Positions 21,531 to 34,512 of a DNA stretch of 64,000 nt are shown one piece after another. This stretch comes from Auanema rhodensis (Eukaryota; Nematoda; Chromadorea; Rhabditida; Rhabditidae), in contig OZ059895.1 in the NCBI GenBank assembly GCA_964057225.1, positions 12,462,001 through 12,526,000 of the forward strand. Direction: 5' to 3'. Under the pieces are notes generated by a model. It did no database searches. It was not told the origin of the DNA and saw nothing but the letters and a program-made list of their open reading frames with translations. The position numbers were made by a program, and so were the translations under genes. Each line of letters opens with the position of its first letter. Within the stretch, counting starts at the first letter, position 1.

Positions 21531-22045
21531 CACGTTGAAAGTACGCCATCCCGTCCGATCTGGCAAGTCAAGCAACGTTGGGCCCGGTTAGTACTTGGAT
21601 CGGAGACGGCTTGGGAATCCCGGGTGCCGTAAGCTTTTCAAATTTTTTTAACGATCATACCACGTTGAAAGTACGCCATGCAGCTGATTTTCAATTTTAT
21701 CTCTTCAGTAACAAATGTTTTTAATTTTCCAGCAGTTTTACTTAGATAGCTCAACCCAAGGCATCAAAATATCTTCAATCTTATTTCTATATTACAGTTA
21801 TAAACCAGTAGTTTATGAACCTTCATCTTAACTTTACTGTTTCTATCTATTTCCTATTGAAACAAACATTGTTTTAACACTATACAACTGTGAAACCTTT
21901 TTTAATTTATTGTATTTGGAGCTCATAAGATTTGATATCATCGAGGAATTTAGATGTAACGTAGAAAATTACATAACTAACATGAAATTGGAAAAAAAAC
22001 AATAACGAGGATAAGTATGTAAATCATTGAATATCAGGTATTTTC

Positions 22046-22164
22046 GCTTACGACCATACCACGTTGAAAGTACGCCATCCCGTCCGATCTGGCAAGTCAA
22101 GCAACGTTGGGCCCGGTTAGTACTTGGATCGGAGACGGCTTGGGAATCCCGGGTGCCGTAAGCT
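22046..22164 (+). rRNA. 5S rRNA gene, canonical
   Basis: Opens the first 1864-bp higher-order unit. Confidence 0.95.
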
Positions 22165-22574
22165 TTTCAAATTTTTTTAACGATCATACCACGTTGAAAG
22201 TACGCAATGCAGCTGATTTTCAATTTTATCTCTTCCGTAACAAATGTTTTTAATTTTTCAGCAGTTTTACTTAGATAGCTCAACCCAAGGCATCAAAATA
22301 TCTTCAATCTTATTTCTATATTACAGTTATAAACCAGTAGTTTATGAACCTTCATCTTAACTTTAATGTTTCTATCTATTTCCTATTGAAACAAACATTG
22401 TTTTAACACTATACAACTGTGAAACCTTTTTTAATTTATTGTATTTGGAGCTCATAAGATTTGATATCATCGAGGAATTTAGATGTAACGTAGAAAATTA
22501 CATAACTAACATGAAATTGGAAAAAAAACAATAACGAGGATAAGTATGTAAATCATTGAATATCAGGTATTTTC

Positions 22575-22693
22575 GCTTACGACCATACCACGTTGAAAGT
22601 ACGCCATCCCGTCCGATCTGGCAAGTCAAGCAACGTTGGGCCCGGTTAGTACTTGGATCGGAGACGGCTTGGGAATCCCGGGTGCCGTAAGCT
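22575..22693 (+). rRNA. 5S rRNA gene, canonical
   Basis: 794-bp monomer with a 5S-less fusion near 23057. Confidence 0.95.
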
Positions 22694-23368
22694 TTTCAAA
22701 TTTTTTTAACGATCATACCACGTTGAAAGTACGCCATGCAGCTGATTTTCAATTTTATCTCTTCCGTAACAAATGTTTTCAATTTTCCAGCAGTTTTACT
22801 TAGATAGCTCAACCGAAGGCAGCGAACTATCTCTAATCTTATTCCTATATTACAGTTATAAACCAGTAGTTTATGAACCTTCATCTTAACTTTACTGTTT
22901 CTATCTATTTCCTATTGAAACAAACATTGTTTAAACACAATACAACTGTGAAACCTTTTTTAATTTATTGTATTTGGATCTCATAAGATTTGATATCATC
23001 GAGGGATTTAGATGTAACGTAGAAAATTACATAACTAACATGAAATTGGAAAAAAAACTTTTACTTAGATAGCTCAACCCAAGGCATCAAAAAATCTTCA
23101 ATCTTATTTCTATATTACAGTTATAAACCAGTAGTTTATGAACCTTCATCTTAACTTTACTGTTTCTATCTATTTCCTATTGAAACAAACATTGTTTAAA
23201 CACTATACAACTGTGAAACCTTTTTTAATTTATTGTATTTGGATCTCATAAGATTTGATATCATCGAGGGATTTAGATGTAACGTAGAAAATTACATAAC
23301 TAACACGAAATTGGAAAAAAAACAATAACGAGGATAAGTATGTAAATCATTGAATATCAGATTTTTTC

Positions 23369-23401
23369 GCTTACGACCATACCACGTTTAAAGTACGCCA
23401 T
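23369..23401 (+). pseudogene. 5S remnant (first 33 bp), GTTTAAAG variant
   Basis: 541-bp monomer with a ~142-bp duplication whose junction is near 23557. Confidence 0.9.
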
Positions 23402-23909
23402 GCAGCTGATTTTCAATTTTATCTCTTCCGTAACAAATGTTTTTAATTTTCCAGCAGTTTTACTTAGATAGCTCAACCCAAGGCATCAAAATATCTTCAA
23501 TCTTATTTCTATATTACAGTTATAAACCAGTAGTTTATGAACCTTCATCTTAACTTTAACCTTCATCTTAACTAACAAATGTTTTTAATTTTCCAGCAGT
23601 TTTACTTAGATAGCTCAACCCAAGGCATCAAAATATCTTCAATCTTATTTCTATATTACAGTTATAAACCAGTAGTTTATGAACCTTCATCTTAACTTTA
23701 CTGTTTCTATCTATTTCCTATTGAAACAAACATTGTTTTAACACTATACAACTGTGAAACCTTTTTTAATTTATTGTATTTGGAGCTCATAAGATTTGAT
23801 ATCATCGAGGAATTTAGATGTAACGTAGAAAATTACATAACTAACATGAAATTGGAAAAAAAACAATAACGAGGATAAGTATGTAAATCATTGAATATCA
23901 GGTATTTTC

Positions 23910-24028
23910 GCTTACGACCATACCACGTTGAAAGTACGCCATCCCGTCCGATCTGGCAAGTCAAGCAACGTTGGGCCCGGTTAGTACTTGGATCGGAGAC
24001 GGCTTGGGAATCCCGGGTGCCGTAAGCT
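23910..24028 (+). rRNA. 5S rRNA gene, canonical
   Basis: First gene of the second 1864-bp unit. Confidence 0.95.
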
Positions 24029-24438
24029 TTTCAAATTTTTTTAACGATCATACCACGTTGAAAGTACGCAATGCAGCTGATTTTCAATTTTATCTCTTCC
24101 GTAACAAATGTTTTTAATTTTTCAGCAGTTTTACTTAGATAGCTCAACCCAAGGCATCAAAATATCTTCAATCTTATTTCTATATTACAGTTATAAACCA
24201 GTAGTTTATGAACCTTCATCTTAACTTTAATGTTTCTATCTATTTCCTATTGAAACAAACATTGTTTTAACACTATACAACTGTGAAACCTTTTTTAATT
24301 TATTGTATTTGGAGCTCATAAGATTTGATATCATCGAGGAATTTAGATGTAACGTAGAAAATTACATAACTAACATGAAATTGGAAAAAAAACAATAACG
24401 AGGATAAGTATGTAAATCATTGAATATCAGGTATTTTC

Positions 24439-24557
24439 GCTTACGACCATACCACGTTGAAAGTACGCCATCCCGTCCGATCTGGCAAGTCAAGCAACGT
24501 TGGGCCCGGTTAGTACTTGGATCGGAGACGGCTTGGGAATCCCGGGTGCCGTAAGCT
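24439..24557 (+). rRNA. 5S rRNA gene, canonical
   Basis: 794-bp monomer with a 5S-less fusion near 24921. Confidence 0.95.
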
Positions 24558-25232
24558 TTTCAAATTTTTTTAACGATCATACCACGTTGAAAGTACGCCA
24601 TGCAGCTGATTTTCAATTTTATCTCTTCCGTAACAAATGTTTTCAATTTTCCAGCAGTTTTACTTAGATAGCTCAACCGAAGGCAGCGAACTATCTCTAA
24701 TCTTATTCCTATATTACAGTTATAAACCAGTAGTTTATGAACCTTCATCTTAACTTTACTGTTTCTATCTATTTCCTATTGAAACAAACATTGTTTAAAC
24801 ACAATACAACTGTGAAACCTTTTTTAATTTATTGTATTTGGATCTCATAAGATTTGATATCATCGAGGGATTTAGATGTAACGTAGAAAATTACATAACT
24901 AACATGAAATTGGAAAAAAAACTTTTACTTAGATAGCTCAACCCAAGGCATCAAAAAATCTTCAATCTTATTTCTATATTACAGTTATAAACCAGTAGTT
25001 TATGAACCTTCATCTTAACTTTACTGTTTCTATCTATTTCCTATTGAAACAAACATTGTTTAAACACTATACAACTGTGAAACCTTTTTTAATTTATTGT
25101 ATTTGGATCTCATAAGATTTGATATCATCGAGGGATTTAGATGTAACGTAGAAAATTACATAACTAACACGAAATTGGAAAAAAAACAATAACGAGGATA
25201 AGTATGTAAATCATTGAATATCAGATTTTTTC

Positions 25233-25265
25233 GCTTACGACCATACCACGTTTAAAGTACGCCAT
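25233..25265 (+). pseudogene. 5S remnant (first 33 bp), GTTTAAAG variant
   Basis: 541-bp monomer with a duplication junction near 25421. Confidence 0.9.
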
Positions 25266-25773
25266 GCAGCTGATTTTCAATTTTATCTCTTCCGTAACAA
25301 ATGTTTTTAATTTTCCAGCAGTTTTACTTAGATAGCTCAACCCAAGGCATCAAAATATCTTCAATCTTATTTCTATATTACAGTTATAAACCAGTAGTTT
25401 ATGAACCTTCATCTTAACTTTAACCTTCATCTTAACTAACAAATGTTTTTAATTTTCCAGCAGTTTTACTTAGATAGCTCAACCCAAGGCATCAAAATAT
25501 CTTCAATCTTATTTCTATATTACAGTTATAAACCAGTAGTTTATGAACCTTCATCTTAACTTTACTGTTTCTATCTATTTCCTATTGAAACAAACATTGT
25601 TTAAACACTATACAACTGTGAAACCTTTTTTAATTTATTGTATTTGGATCTCATAAGATTTGATATCATCGAGGGATTCAGATGTAACGTAGAAAATTAC
25701 ATAACTAACATGAAATTGGAAAAAAAACAATAACGAGGATAAGTATGTAAATCATTGAATATCAGATATTTTT

Positions 25774-25892
25774 GATTACGACCATACCACGTTGAAAGTA
25801 CGCCATCCCGTCCGATCTGGCAAGTCAAGCAACGTTGGGCCCGGTTAGTACTTGGATCGGAGACGGCTTGGGAATCCCGGGTGCCGTAAGCT
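25774..25892 (+). rRNA. 5S rRNA gene, variant C2A
   Basis: GATTACG in place of GCTTACG breaks the pair with G117 in helix I. First gene of the third 1864-bp unit. Confidence 0.9.
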
Positions 25893-26302
25893 TTTCAAAT
25901 TTTTTTAACGATCATACCACGTTGAAAGTACGCAATGCAGCTGATTTTCAATTTTATCTCTTCCGTAACAAATGTTTTTAATTTTTCAGCAGTTTTACTT
26001 AGATAGCTCAACCCAAGGCATCAAAATATCTTCAATCTTATTTCTATATTACAGTTATAAACCAGTAGTTTATGAACCTTCATCTTAACTTTAATGTTTC
26101 TATCTATTTCCTATTGAAACAAACATTGTTTTAACACTATACAACTGTGAAACCTTTTTTAATTTATTGTATTTGGAGCTCATAAGATTTGATATCATCG
26201 AGGAATTTAGATGTAACGTAGAAAATTACATAACTAACATGAAATTGGAAAAAAAACAATAACGAGGATAAGTATGTAAATCATTGAATATCAGGTATTT
26301 TC

Positions 26303-26421
26303 GCTTACGACCATACCACGTTGAAAGTACGCCATCCCGTCCGATCTGGCAAGTCAAGCAACGTTGGGCCCGGTTAGTACTTGGATCGGAGACGGCTTGG
26401 GAATCCCGGGTGCCGTAAGCT
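26303..26421 (+). rRNA. 5S rRNA gene, canonical
   Basis: 794-bp monomer; the fusion near 26785 reads ATTTTT instead of CTTTT. Confidence 0.95.
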
Positions 26422-27096
26422 TTTCAAATTTTTTTAACGATCATACCACGTTGAAAGTACGCCATGCAGCTGATTTTCAATTTTATCTCTTCCGTAACAA
26501 ATGTTTTCAATTTTCCAGCAGTTTTACTTAGATAGCTCAACCGAAGGCAGCGAACTATCTCTAATCTTATTCCTATATTACAGTTATAAACCAGTAGTTT
26601 ATGAACCTTCATCTTAACTTTACTGTTTCTATCTATTTCCTATTGAAACAAACATTGTTTAAACACAATACAACTGTGAAACCTTTTTTAATTTATTGTA
26701 TTTGGATCTCATAAGATTTGATATCATCGAGGGATTTAGATGTAACGTAGAAAATTACATAACTAACATGAAATTGGAAAAAAAATTTTTACTTAGATAG
26801 CTCAACCCAAGGCATCAAAAAATCTTCAATCTTATTTCTATATTACAGTTATAAACCAGTAGTTTATGAACCTTCATCTTAACTTTACTGTTTCTATCTA
26901 TTTCCTATTGAAACAAACATTGTTTAAACACTATACAACTGTGAAACCTTTTTTAATTTATTGTATTTGGATCTCATAAGATTTGATATCATCGAGGGAT
27001 TTAGATGTAACGTAGAAAATTACATAACTAACACGAAATTGGAAAAAAAACAATAACGAGGATAAGTATGTAAATCATTGAATATCAGATTTTTTC

Positions 27097-27129
27097 GCTT
27101 ACGACCATACCACGTTTAAAGTACGCCAT
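27097..27129 (+). pseudogene. 5S remnant (first 33 bp), GTTTAAAG variant
   Basis: 541-bp monomer with a duplication junction near 27285. Confidence 0.9.
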
Positions 27130-27637
27130 GCAGCTGATTTTCAATTTTATCTCTTCCGTAACAAATGTTTTTAATTTTCCAGCAGTTTTACTTAGATAGC
27201 TCAACCCAAGGCATCAAAATATCTTCAATCTTATTTCTATATTACAGTTATAAACCAGTAGTTTATGAACCTTCATCTTAACTTTAACCTTCATCTTAAC
27301 TAACAAATGTTTTTAATTTTCCAGCAGTTTTACTTAGATAGCTCAACCCAAGGCATCAAAATATCTTCAATCTTATTTCTATATTACAGTTATAAACCAG
27401 TAGTTTATGAACCTTCATCTTAACTTTACTGTTTCTATCTATTTCCTATTGAAACAAACATTGTTTAAACACTATACAACTGTGAAACCTTTTTTAATTT
27501 ATTGTATTTGGATCTCATAAGATTTGATATCATCGAGGGATTCAGATGTAACGTAGAAAATTACATAACTAACATGAAATTGGAAAAAAAACAATAACGA
27601 GGATAAGTATGTAAATCATTGAATATCAGATATTTTT

Positions 27638-27756
27638 GATTACGACCATACCACGTTGAAAGTACGCCATCCCGTCCGATCTGGCAAGTCAAGCAACGTT
27701 GGGCCCGGTTAGTACTTGGATCGGAGACGGCTTGGGAATCCCGGGTGCCGTAAGCT
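27638..27756 (+). rRNA. 5S rRNA gene, variant C2A
   Basis: Same helix I change as at 25774. 528-bp monomer, one A short in the spacer A-run. Confidence 0.9.
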
Positions 27757-28165
27757 TTTCAAATTTTTTTAACGATCATACCACGTTGAAAGTACGCAAT
27801 GCAGCTGATTTTCAATTTTATCTCTTCCGTAACAAATGTTTTTAATTTTTCAGCAGTTTTACTTAGATAGCTCAACCCAAGGCATCAAAATATCTTCAAT
27901 CTTATTTCTATATTACAGTTATAAACCAGTAGTTTATGAACCTTCATCTTAACTTTACTGTTTCTATCTATTTCCTATTGAAACAAACATTGTTTTAACA
28001 CTATACAACTGTGAAACCTTTTTTAATTTATTGTATTTGGAGCTCATAAGATTTGATATCATCGAGGAATTTAGATGTAACGTAGAAAATTACATAACTA
28101 ACATGAAATTGGAAAAAAACAATAACGAGGATAAGTATGTAAATCATTGAATATCAGGTATTTTC

Positions 28166-28284
28166 GCTTACGACCATACCACGTTGAAAGTACGCCATCC
28201 CGTCCGATCTGGCAAGTCAAGCAACGTTGGGCCCGGTTAGTACTTGGATCGGAGACGGCTTGGGAATCCCGGGTGCCGTAAGCT
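28166..28284 (+). rRNA. 5S rRNA gene, canonical
   Basis: 529-bp monomer. Confidence 0.95.
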
Positions 28285-28694
28285 TTTCAAATTTTTTTAA
28301 CGATCATACCACGTTGAAAGTACGCAATGCAGCTGATTTTCAATTTTATCTCTTCCGTAACAAATGTTTTCAATTTTCCAGCAGTTTTACTTAGATAGCT
28401 CAACCGAAGGCAGCGAACTATCTCTAATCTTATTCCTATATTACAGTTATAAACCAGTAGTTTATGAACCTTCATCTTAACTTTACTGTTTCTATCTATT
28501 TCCTATTGAAACAAACATTGTTTTAACACTATACAACTGTGAAACCTTTTTTAATTTATTGTATTTGGAGCTCATAAGATTTGATATCATCGAGGAATTC
28601 AGATGTAACGTAGAAAATTACATAACTAACATGAAATTGGAAAAAAAACAATAACGAGGATAAGTATGTAAATCATTGAATATCAGGTATTTTC

Positions 28695-28813
28695 GCTTAC
28701 GACCATACCACGTTGAAAGTACGCCATCCCGTCCGATCTGGCAAGTCAAGCAACGTTGGGCCCGGTTAGTACTTAGATCGGAGACGGCTTGGGAATCCCG
28801 GGTGCCGTAAGCT
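28695..28813 (+). rRNA. 5S rRNA gene, variant G81A
   Basis: ACTTAGATCGG for ACTTGGATCGG; leftmost copy of this variant. Linked spacer mark ACAAGTG. Confidence 0.94.
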
Positions 28814-29223
28814 TTTCAAATTTTTTTAACGATCATACCACGTTGAAAGTACGCCATGCAGCTGATTTTCAATTTTATCTCTTCAGTAACAAGTGTTTTT
28901 AATTTTCCAGCAGTTTTACTTAGATAGCTCAACCCAAGGCATCAAAATATCTTCAATCTTATTTCTATATTACAGTTATAAACCAGTAGTTTATGAACCT
29001 TCATCTTAACTTTACTGTTTCTATCTATTTCCTATTGAAACAAACATTGTTTAAACACTATACAACTGTGAAACCTTTTTTAATTTATTGTATTTGGATC
29101 TCATAAGATTTGATATCATCGAGGGATTCAGATGTAACGTAGAAAATTACATAACTAACATGAAATTGGAAAAAAAACAATAACGAGGATAAGTATGTAA
29201 ATCATTGAATATCAGATTTTTTC

Positions 29224-29256
29224 GCTTACGACCATACCACGTTGAAAGTACGCCAT
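29224..29256 (+). pseudogene. 5S remnant (first 33 bp)
   Basis: Truncated at the echo junction. 399-bp monomer. Confidence 0.9.
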
Positions 29257-29622
29257 GCAGCTGATTTTCAATTTTATCTCTTCCGTAACAAATGTTTTTA
29301 ATTTTCCAGCAGTTTTACTTAGATAGCTCAACCCAAGGCATCAAAATATCTTCAATCTTATTTCTATATTACAGTTATAAACCAGTAGTTTATGAACCTT
29401 CATCTTAACTTTACTGTTTCTATCTATTTCCTATTGAAACAAACATTGTTTAAACACTATACAACTGTGAAACCTTTTTTAATTTATTGTATTTGGATCT
29501 TATAAGATTTGATATCATCGAGGGATTTAGATGTAACGTAGAAAATTACATAACTAACATGAAATTGGAAAAAAAACAATAACGAGGATAAGTATGTAAA
29601 TCATTGAATATCAGGTATTTTC

Positions 29623-29741
29623 GCTTACGACCATACCACGTTGAAAGTACGCCATCCCGTCCGATCTGGCAAGTCAAGCAACGTTGGGCCCGGTTAGTAC
29701 TTAGATCGGAGACGGCTTGGGAATCCCGGGTGCCGTAAGCT
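29623..29741 (+). rRNA. 5S rRNA gene, variant G81A
   Basis: Second 928-bp dimer. Confidence 0.94.
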
Positions 29742-30151
29742 TTTCAAATTTTTTTAACGATCATACCACGTTGAAAGTACGCCATGCAGCTGATTTTCAA
29801 TTTTATCTCTTCAGTAACAAGTGTTTTTAATTTTCCAGCAGTTTTACTTAGATAGCTCAACCCAAGGCATCAAAATATCTTCAATCTTATTTCTATATTA
29901 CAGTTATAAACCAGTAGTTTATGAACCTTCATCTTAACTTTACTGTTTCTATCTATTTCCTATTGAAACAAACATTGTTTAAACACTATACAACTGTGAA
30001 ACCTTTTTTAATTTATTGTATTTGGATCTCATAAGATTTGATATCATCGAGGGATTCAGATGTAACGTAGAAAATTACATAACTAACATGAAATTGGAAA
30101 AAAAACAATAACGAGGATAAGTATGTAAATCATTGAATATCAGATTTTTTC

Positions 30152-30184
30152 GCTTACGACCATACCACGTTGAAAGTACGCCAT
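30152..30184 (+). pseudogene. 5S remnant (first 33 bp)
   Basis: Truncated at the echo junction. 399-bp monomer. Confidence 0.9.
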
Positions 30185-30550
30185 GCAGCTGATTTTCAAT
30201 TTTATCTCTTCCGTAACAAATGTTTTTAATTTTCCAGCAGTTTTACTTAGATAGCTCAACCCAAGGCATCAAAATATCTTCAATCTTATTTCTATATTAC
30301 AGTTATAAACCAGTAGTTTATGAACCTTCATCTTAACTTTACTGTTTCTATCTATTTCCTATTGAAACAAACATTGTTTAAACACTATACAACTGTGAAA
30401 CCTTTTTTAATTTATTGTATTTGGATCTTATAAGATTTGATATCATCGAGGGATTTAGATGTAACGTAGAAAATTACATAACTAACATGAAATTGGAAAA
30501 AAAACAATAACGAGGATAAGTATGTAAATCATTGAATATCAGGTATTTTC

Positions 30551-30669
30551 GCTTACGACCATACCACGTTGAAAGTACGCCATCCCGTCCGATCTGGCAA
30601 GTCAAGCAACGTTGGGCCCGGTTAGTACTTAGATCGGAGACGGCTTGGGAATCCCGGGTGCCGTAAGCT
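30551..30669 (+). rRNA. 5S rRNA gene, variant G81A
   Basis: Third 928-bp dimer. Confidence 0.94.
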
Positions 30670-31079
30670 TTTCAAATTTTTTTAACGATCATACCACGTT
30701 GAAAGTACGCCATGCAGCTGATTTTCAATTTTATCTCTTCAGTAACAAGTGTTTTTAATTTTCCAGCAGTTTTACTTAGATAGCTCAACCCAAGGCATCA
30801 AAATATCTTCAATCTTATTTCTATATTACAGTTATAAACCAGTAGTTTATGAACCTTCATCTTAACTTTACTGTTTCTATCTATTTCCTATTGAAACAAA
30901 CATTGTTTAAACACTATACAACTGTGAAACCTTTTTTAATTTATTGTATTTGGATCTCATAAGATTTGATATCATCGAGGGATTCAGATGTAACGTAGAA
31001 AATTACATAACTAACATGAAATTGGAAAAAAAACAATAACGAGGATAAGTATGTAAATCATTGAATATCAGATTTTTTC

Positions 31080-31112
31080 GCTTACGACCATACCACGTTG
31101 AAAGTACGCCAT
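31080..31112 (+). pseudogene. 5S remnant (first 33 bp)
   Basis: Truncated at the echo junction. 399-bp monomer. Confidence 0.9.
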
Positions 31113-31478
31113 GCAGCTGATTTTCAATTTTATCTCTTCCGTAACAAATGTTTTTAATTTTCCAGCAGTTTTACTTAGATAGCTCAACCCAAGGCATCAA
31201 AATATCTTCAATCTTATTTCTATATTACAGTTATAAACCAGTAGTTTATGAACCTTCATCTTAACTTTACTGTTTCTATCTATTTCCTATTGAAACAAAC
31301 ATTGTTTAAACACTATACAACTGTGAAACCTTTTTTAATTTATTGTATTTGGATCTCATAAGATTTGATATCATCGAGGGATTCAGATGTAACGTAGAAA
31401 ATTACATAACTAACATGAAATTGGAAAAAAAACAATAACGAGGATAAGTATGTAAATCATTGAATATCAGGTATTTTC

Positions 31479-31597
31479 GCTTACGACCATACCACGTTGA
31501 AAGTACGCCATCCCGTCCGATCTGGCAAGTCAAGCAACGTTGGGCCCGGTTAGTACTTGGATCGGAGACGGCTTGGGAATCCCGGGTGCCGTAAGCT
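31479..31597 (+). rRNA. 5S rRNA gene, canonical
   Basis: 530-bp monomer, one extra A in the spacer A-run. Confidence 0.95.
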
Positions 31598-32008
31598 TTT
31601 CAAATTTTTTTAACGATCATACCACGTTGAAAGTACGCAATGCAGCTGATTTTCAATTTTATCTCTTCCGTAACAAATGTTTTCAATTTTCCAGCAGTTT
31701 TACTTAGATAGCTCAACCGAAGGCAGCGAACTATCTCTAATCTTATTCCTATATTACAGTTATAAACCAGTAGTTTATGAACCTTCATCTTAACTTTACT
31801 GTTTCTATCTATTTCCTATTGAAACAAACATTGTTTTAACACTATACAACTGTGAAACCTTTTTTAATTTATTGTATTTGGAGCTCATAAGATTTGATAT
31901 CATCGAGGAATTCAGATGTAACGTAGAAAATTACATAACTAACATGAAATTGGAAAAAAAAACAATAACGAGGATAAGTATGTAAATCATTGAATATCAG
32001 GTATTTTC

Positions 32009-32127
32009 GCTTACGACCATACCACGTTGAAAGTACGCCATCCCGTCCGATCTGGCAAGTCAAGCAACGTTGGGCCCGGTTAGTACTTAGATCGGAGACG
32101 GCTTGGGAATCCCGGGTGCCGTAAGCT
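32009..32127 (+). rRNA. 5S rRNA gene, variant G81A
   Basis: 928-bp dimer with the remnant at 32538. Confidence 0.94.
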
Positions 32128-32537
32128 TTTCAAATTTTTTTAACGATCATACCACGTTGAAAGTACGCCATGCAGCTGATTTTCAATTTTATCTCTTCAG
32201 TAACAAGTGTTTTTAATTTTCCAGCAGTTTTACTTAGATAGCTCAACCCAAGGCATCAAAATATCTTCAATCTTATTTCTATATTACAGTTATAAACCAG
32301 TAGTTTATGAACCTTCATCTTAACTTTACTGTTTCTATCTATTTCCTATTGAAACAAACATTGTTTAAACACTATACAACTGTGAAACCTTTTTTAATTT
32401 ATTGTATTTGGATCTCATAAGATTTGATATCATCGAGGGATTCAGATGTAACGTAGAAAATTACATAACTAACATGAAATTGGAAAAAAAACAATAACGA
32501 GGATAAGTATGTAAATCATTGAATATCAGATTTTTTC

Positions 32538-32570
32538 ACTTACGACCATACCACGTTGAAAGTACGCCAT
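32538..32570 (+). pseudogene. 5S remnant (first 33 bp), G1A
   Basis: First base changed (CACTTACG). 399-bp monomer. Confidence 0.88.
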
Positions 32571-32936
32571 GCAGCTGATTTTCAATTTTATCTCTTCCGT
32601 AACAAATGTTTTTAATTTTCCAGCAGTTTTACTTAGATAGCTCAACCCAAGGCATCAAAATATCTTCAATCTTATTTCTATATTACAGTTATAAACCAGT
32701 AGTTTATGAACCTTCATCTTAACTTTACTGTTTCTATCTATTTCCTATTGAAACAAACATTGTTTAAACACTATACAACTGTGAAACCTTTTTTAATTTA
32801 TTGTATTTGGATCTTATAAGATTTGATATCATCGAGGGATTTAGATGTAACGTAGAAAATTACATAACTAACATGAAATTGGAAAAAAAACAATAACGAG
32901 GATAAGTATGTAAATCATTGAATATCAGGTATTTTC

Positions 32937-33055
32937 GCTTACGACCATACCACGTTGAAAGTACGCCATCCCGTCCGATCTGGCAAGTCAAGCAACGTTG
33001 GGCCCGGTTAGTACTTAGATCGGAGACGGCTTGGGAATCCCGGGTGCCGTAAGCT
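32937..33055 (+). rRNA. 5S rRNA gene, variant G81A
   Basis: 928-bp dimer with the remnant at 33466. Confidence 0.94.
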
Positions 33056-33465
33056 TTTCAAATTTTTTTAACGATCATACCACGTTGAAAGTACGCCATG
33101 CAGCTGATTTTCAATTTTATCTCTTCAGTAACAAGTGTTTTTAATTTTCCAGCAGTTTTACTTAGATAGCTCAACCCAAGGCATCAAAATATCTTCAATC
33201 TTATTTCTATATTACAGTTATAAACCAGTAGTTTATGAACCTTCATCTTAACTTTACTGTTTCTATCTATTTCCTATTGAAACAAACATTGTTTAAACAC
33301 TATACAACTGTGAAACCTTTTTTAATTTATTGTATTTGGATCTCATAAGATTTGATATCATCGAGGGATTCAGATGTAACGTAGAAAATTACATAACTAA
33401 CATGAAATTGGAAAAAAAACAATAACGAGGATAAGTATGTAAATCATTGAATATCAGATTTTTTC

Positions 33466-33498
33466 GCTTACGACCATACCACGTTGAAAGTACGCCAT
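33466..33498 (+). pseudogene. 5S remnant (first 33 bp)
   Basis: Truncated at the echo junction. 399-bp monomer. Confidence 0.9.
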
Positions 33499-33864
33499 GC
33501 AGCTGATTTTCAATTTTATCTCTTCCGTAACAAATGTTTTTAATTTTCCAGCAGTTTTACTTAGATAGCTCAACCCAAGGCATCAAAATATCTTCAATCT
33601 TATTTCTATATTACAGTTATAAACCAGTAGTTTATGAACCTTCATCTTAACTTTACTGTTTCTATCTATTTCCTATTGAAACAAACATTGTTTAAACACT
33701 ATACAACTGTGAAACCTTTTTTAATTTATTGTATTTGGATCTTATAAGATTTGATATCATCGAGGGATTTAGATGTAACGTAGAAAATTACATAACTAAC
33801 ATGAAATTGGAAAAAAAACAATAACGAGGATAAGTATGTAAATCATTGAATATCAGGTATTTTC

Positions 33865-33983
33865 GCTTACGACCATACCACGTTGAAAGTACGCCATCCC
33901 GTCCGATCTGGCAAGTCAAGCAACGTTGGGCCCGGTTAGTACTTGGATCGGAGACGGCTTGGGAATCCCGGGTGCCGTAAGCT
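33865..33983 (+). rRNA. 5S rRNA gene, canonical
   Basis: 529-bp monomer. Confidence 0.95.
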
Positions 33984-34393
33984 TTTCAAATTTTTTTAAC
34001 GATCATACCACGTTGAAAGTACGCAATGCAGCTGATTTTCAATTTTATCTCTTCCGTAACAAATGTTTTTAATTTTCCAGCAGTTTTACTTAGATAGCTC
34101 AACCCAAGGCATCAAAATATCTTCAATCTTATTTCTATATTACAGTTATAAACCAGTAGTTTATGAACCTTCATCTTAACTTTACTGTTTCTATCTATTT
34201 CCTATTGAAACAAACATTGTTTTAACACTATACAACTGTGAAACCTTTTTTAATTTATTGTATTTGGAGCTCATAAGATTTGATATCATCGAGAAATTTA
34301 GATGTAACGTAGAAAATTACATAACTAACATGAAATTGGAAAAAAAACAATAACGAGGATAAGTATGTAAATCATTGAATATCAGGTATTTTC

Positions 34394-34512
34394 GCTTACG
34401 ACCATACCACGTTGAAAGTACGCCATCCCGTCCGATCTGGCAAGTCAAGCAACGTTGGGCCCGGTTAGTACTTGGATCGGAGACGGCTTGGGAATCCCGC
34501 GTGCCGTAAGCT
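34394..34512 (+). rRNA. 5S rRNA gene, variant G107C
   Basis: CCCGCGTG for CCCGGGTG; this should disrupt a helix V pair (C68-G107). Confidence 0.92.

Larger units (their letters stand above)
13190..21635 (+). pseudogene. 5S rRNA gene split by the BEL/Pao insertion
   Basis: Gene positions 1-14 lie at 13190-13203 and positions 10-119 at 21526-21635. The overlap is the CATAC target duplication (positions 10-14). Both halves are canonical, so this was an intact gene at insertion. The internal promoter survives in the right half but now follows an LTR, and the mature 5' end is lost. Confidence 0.95.
22046..27637 (+). repeat. Three tandem 1864-bp higher-order units
   Basis: Units begin at 22046, 23910 and 25774. 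Each holds a 529-bp monomer, a 794-bp monomer with a 5S-less fusion and a 541-bp monomer with a 5S remnant plus a ~142-bp spacer duplication. Spacing of shared landmarks is exactly 1864 bp. A fourth copy starts at 27638 but departs from the pattern after the second gene. Confidence 0.93.
28695..31478 (+). repeat. Three tandem 928-bp dimers
   Basis: Units begin at 28695, 29623 and 30551. Each is a G81A gene monomer (529 bp) plus a remnant monomer (399 bp). Two more such dimers lie at 32009-33864. Confidence 0.93.
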
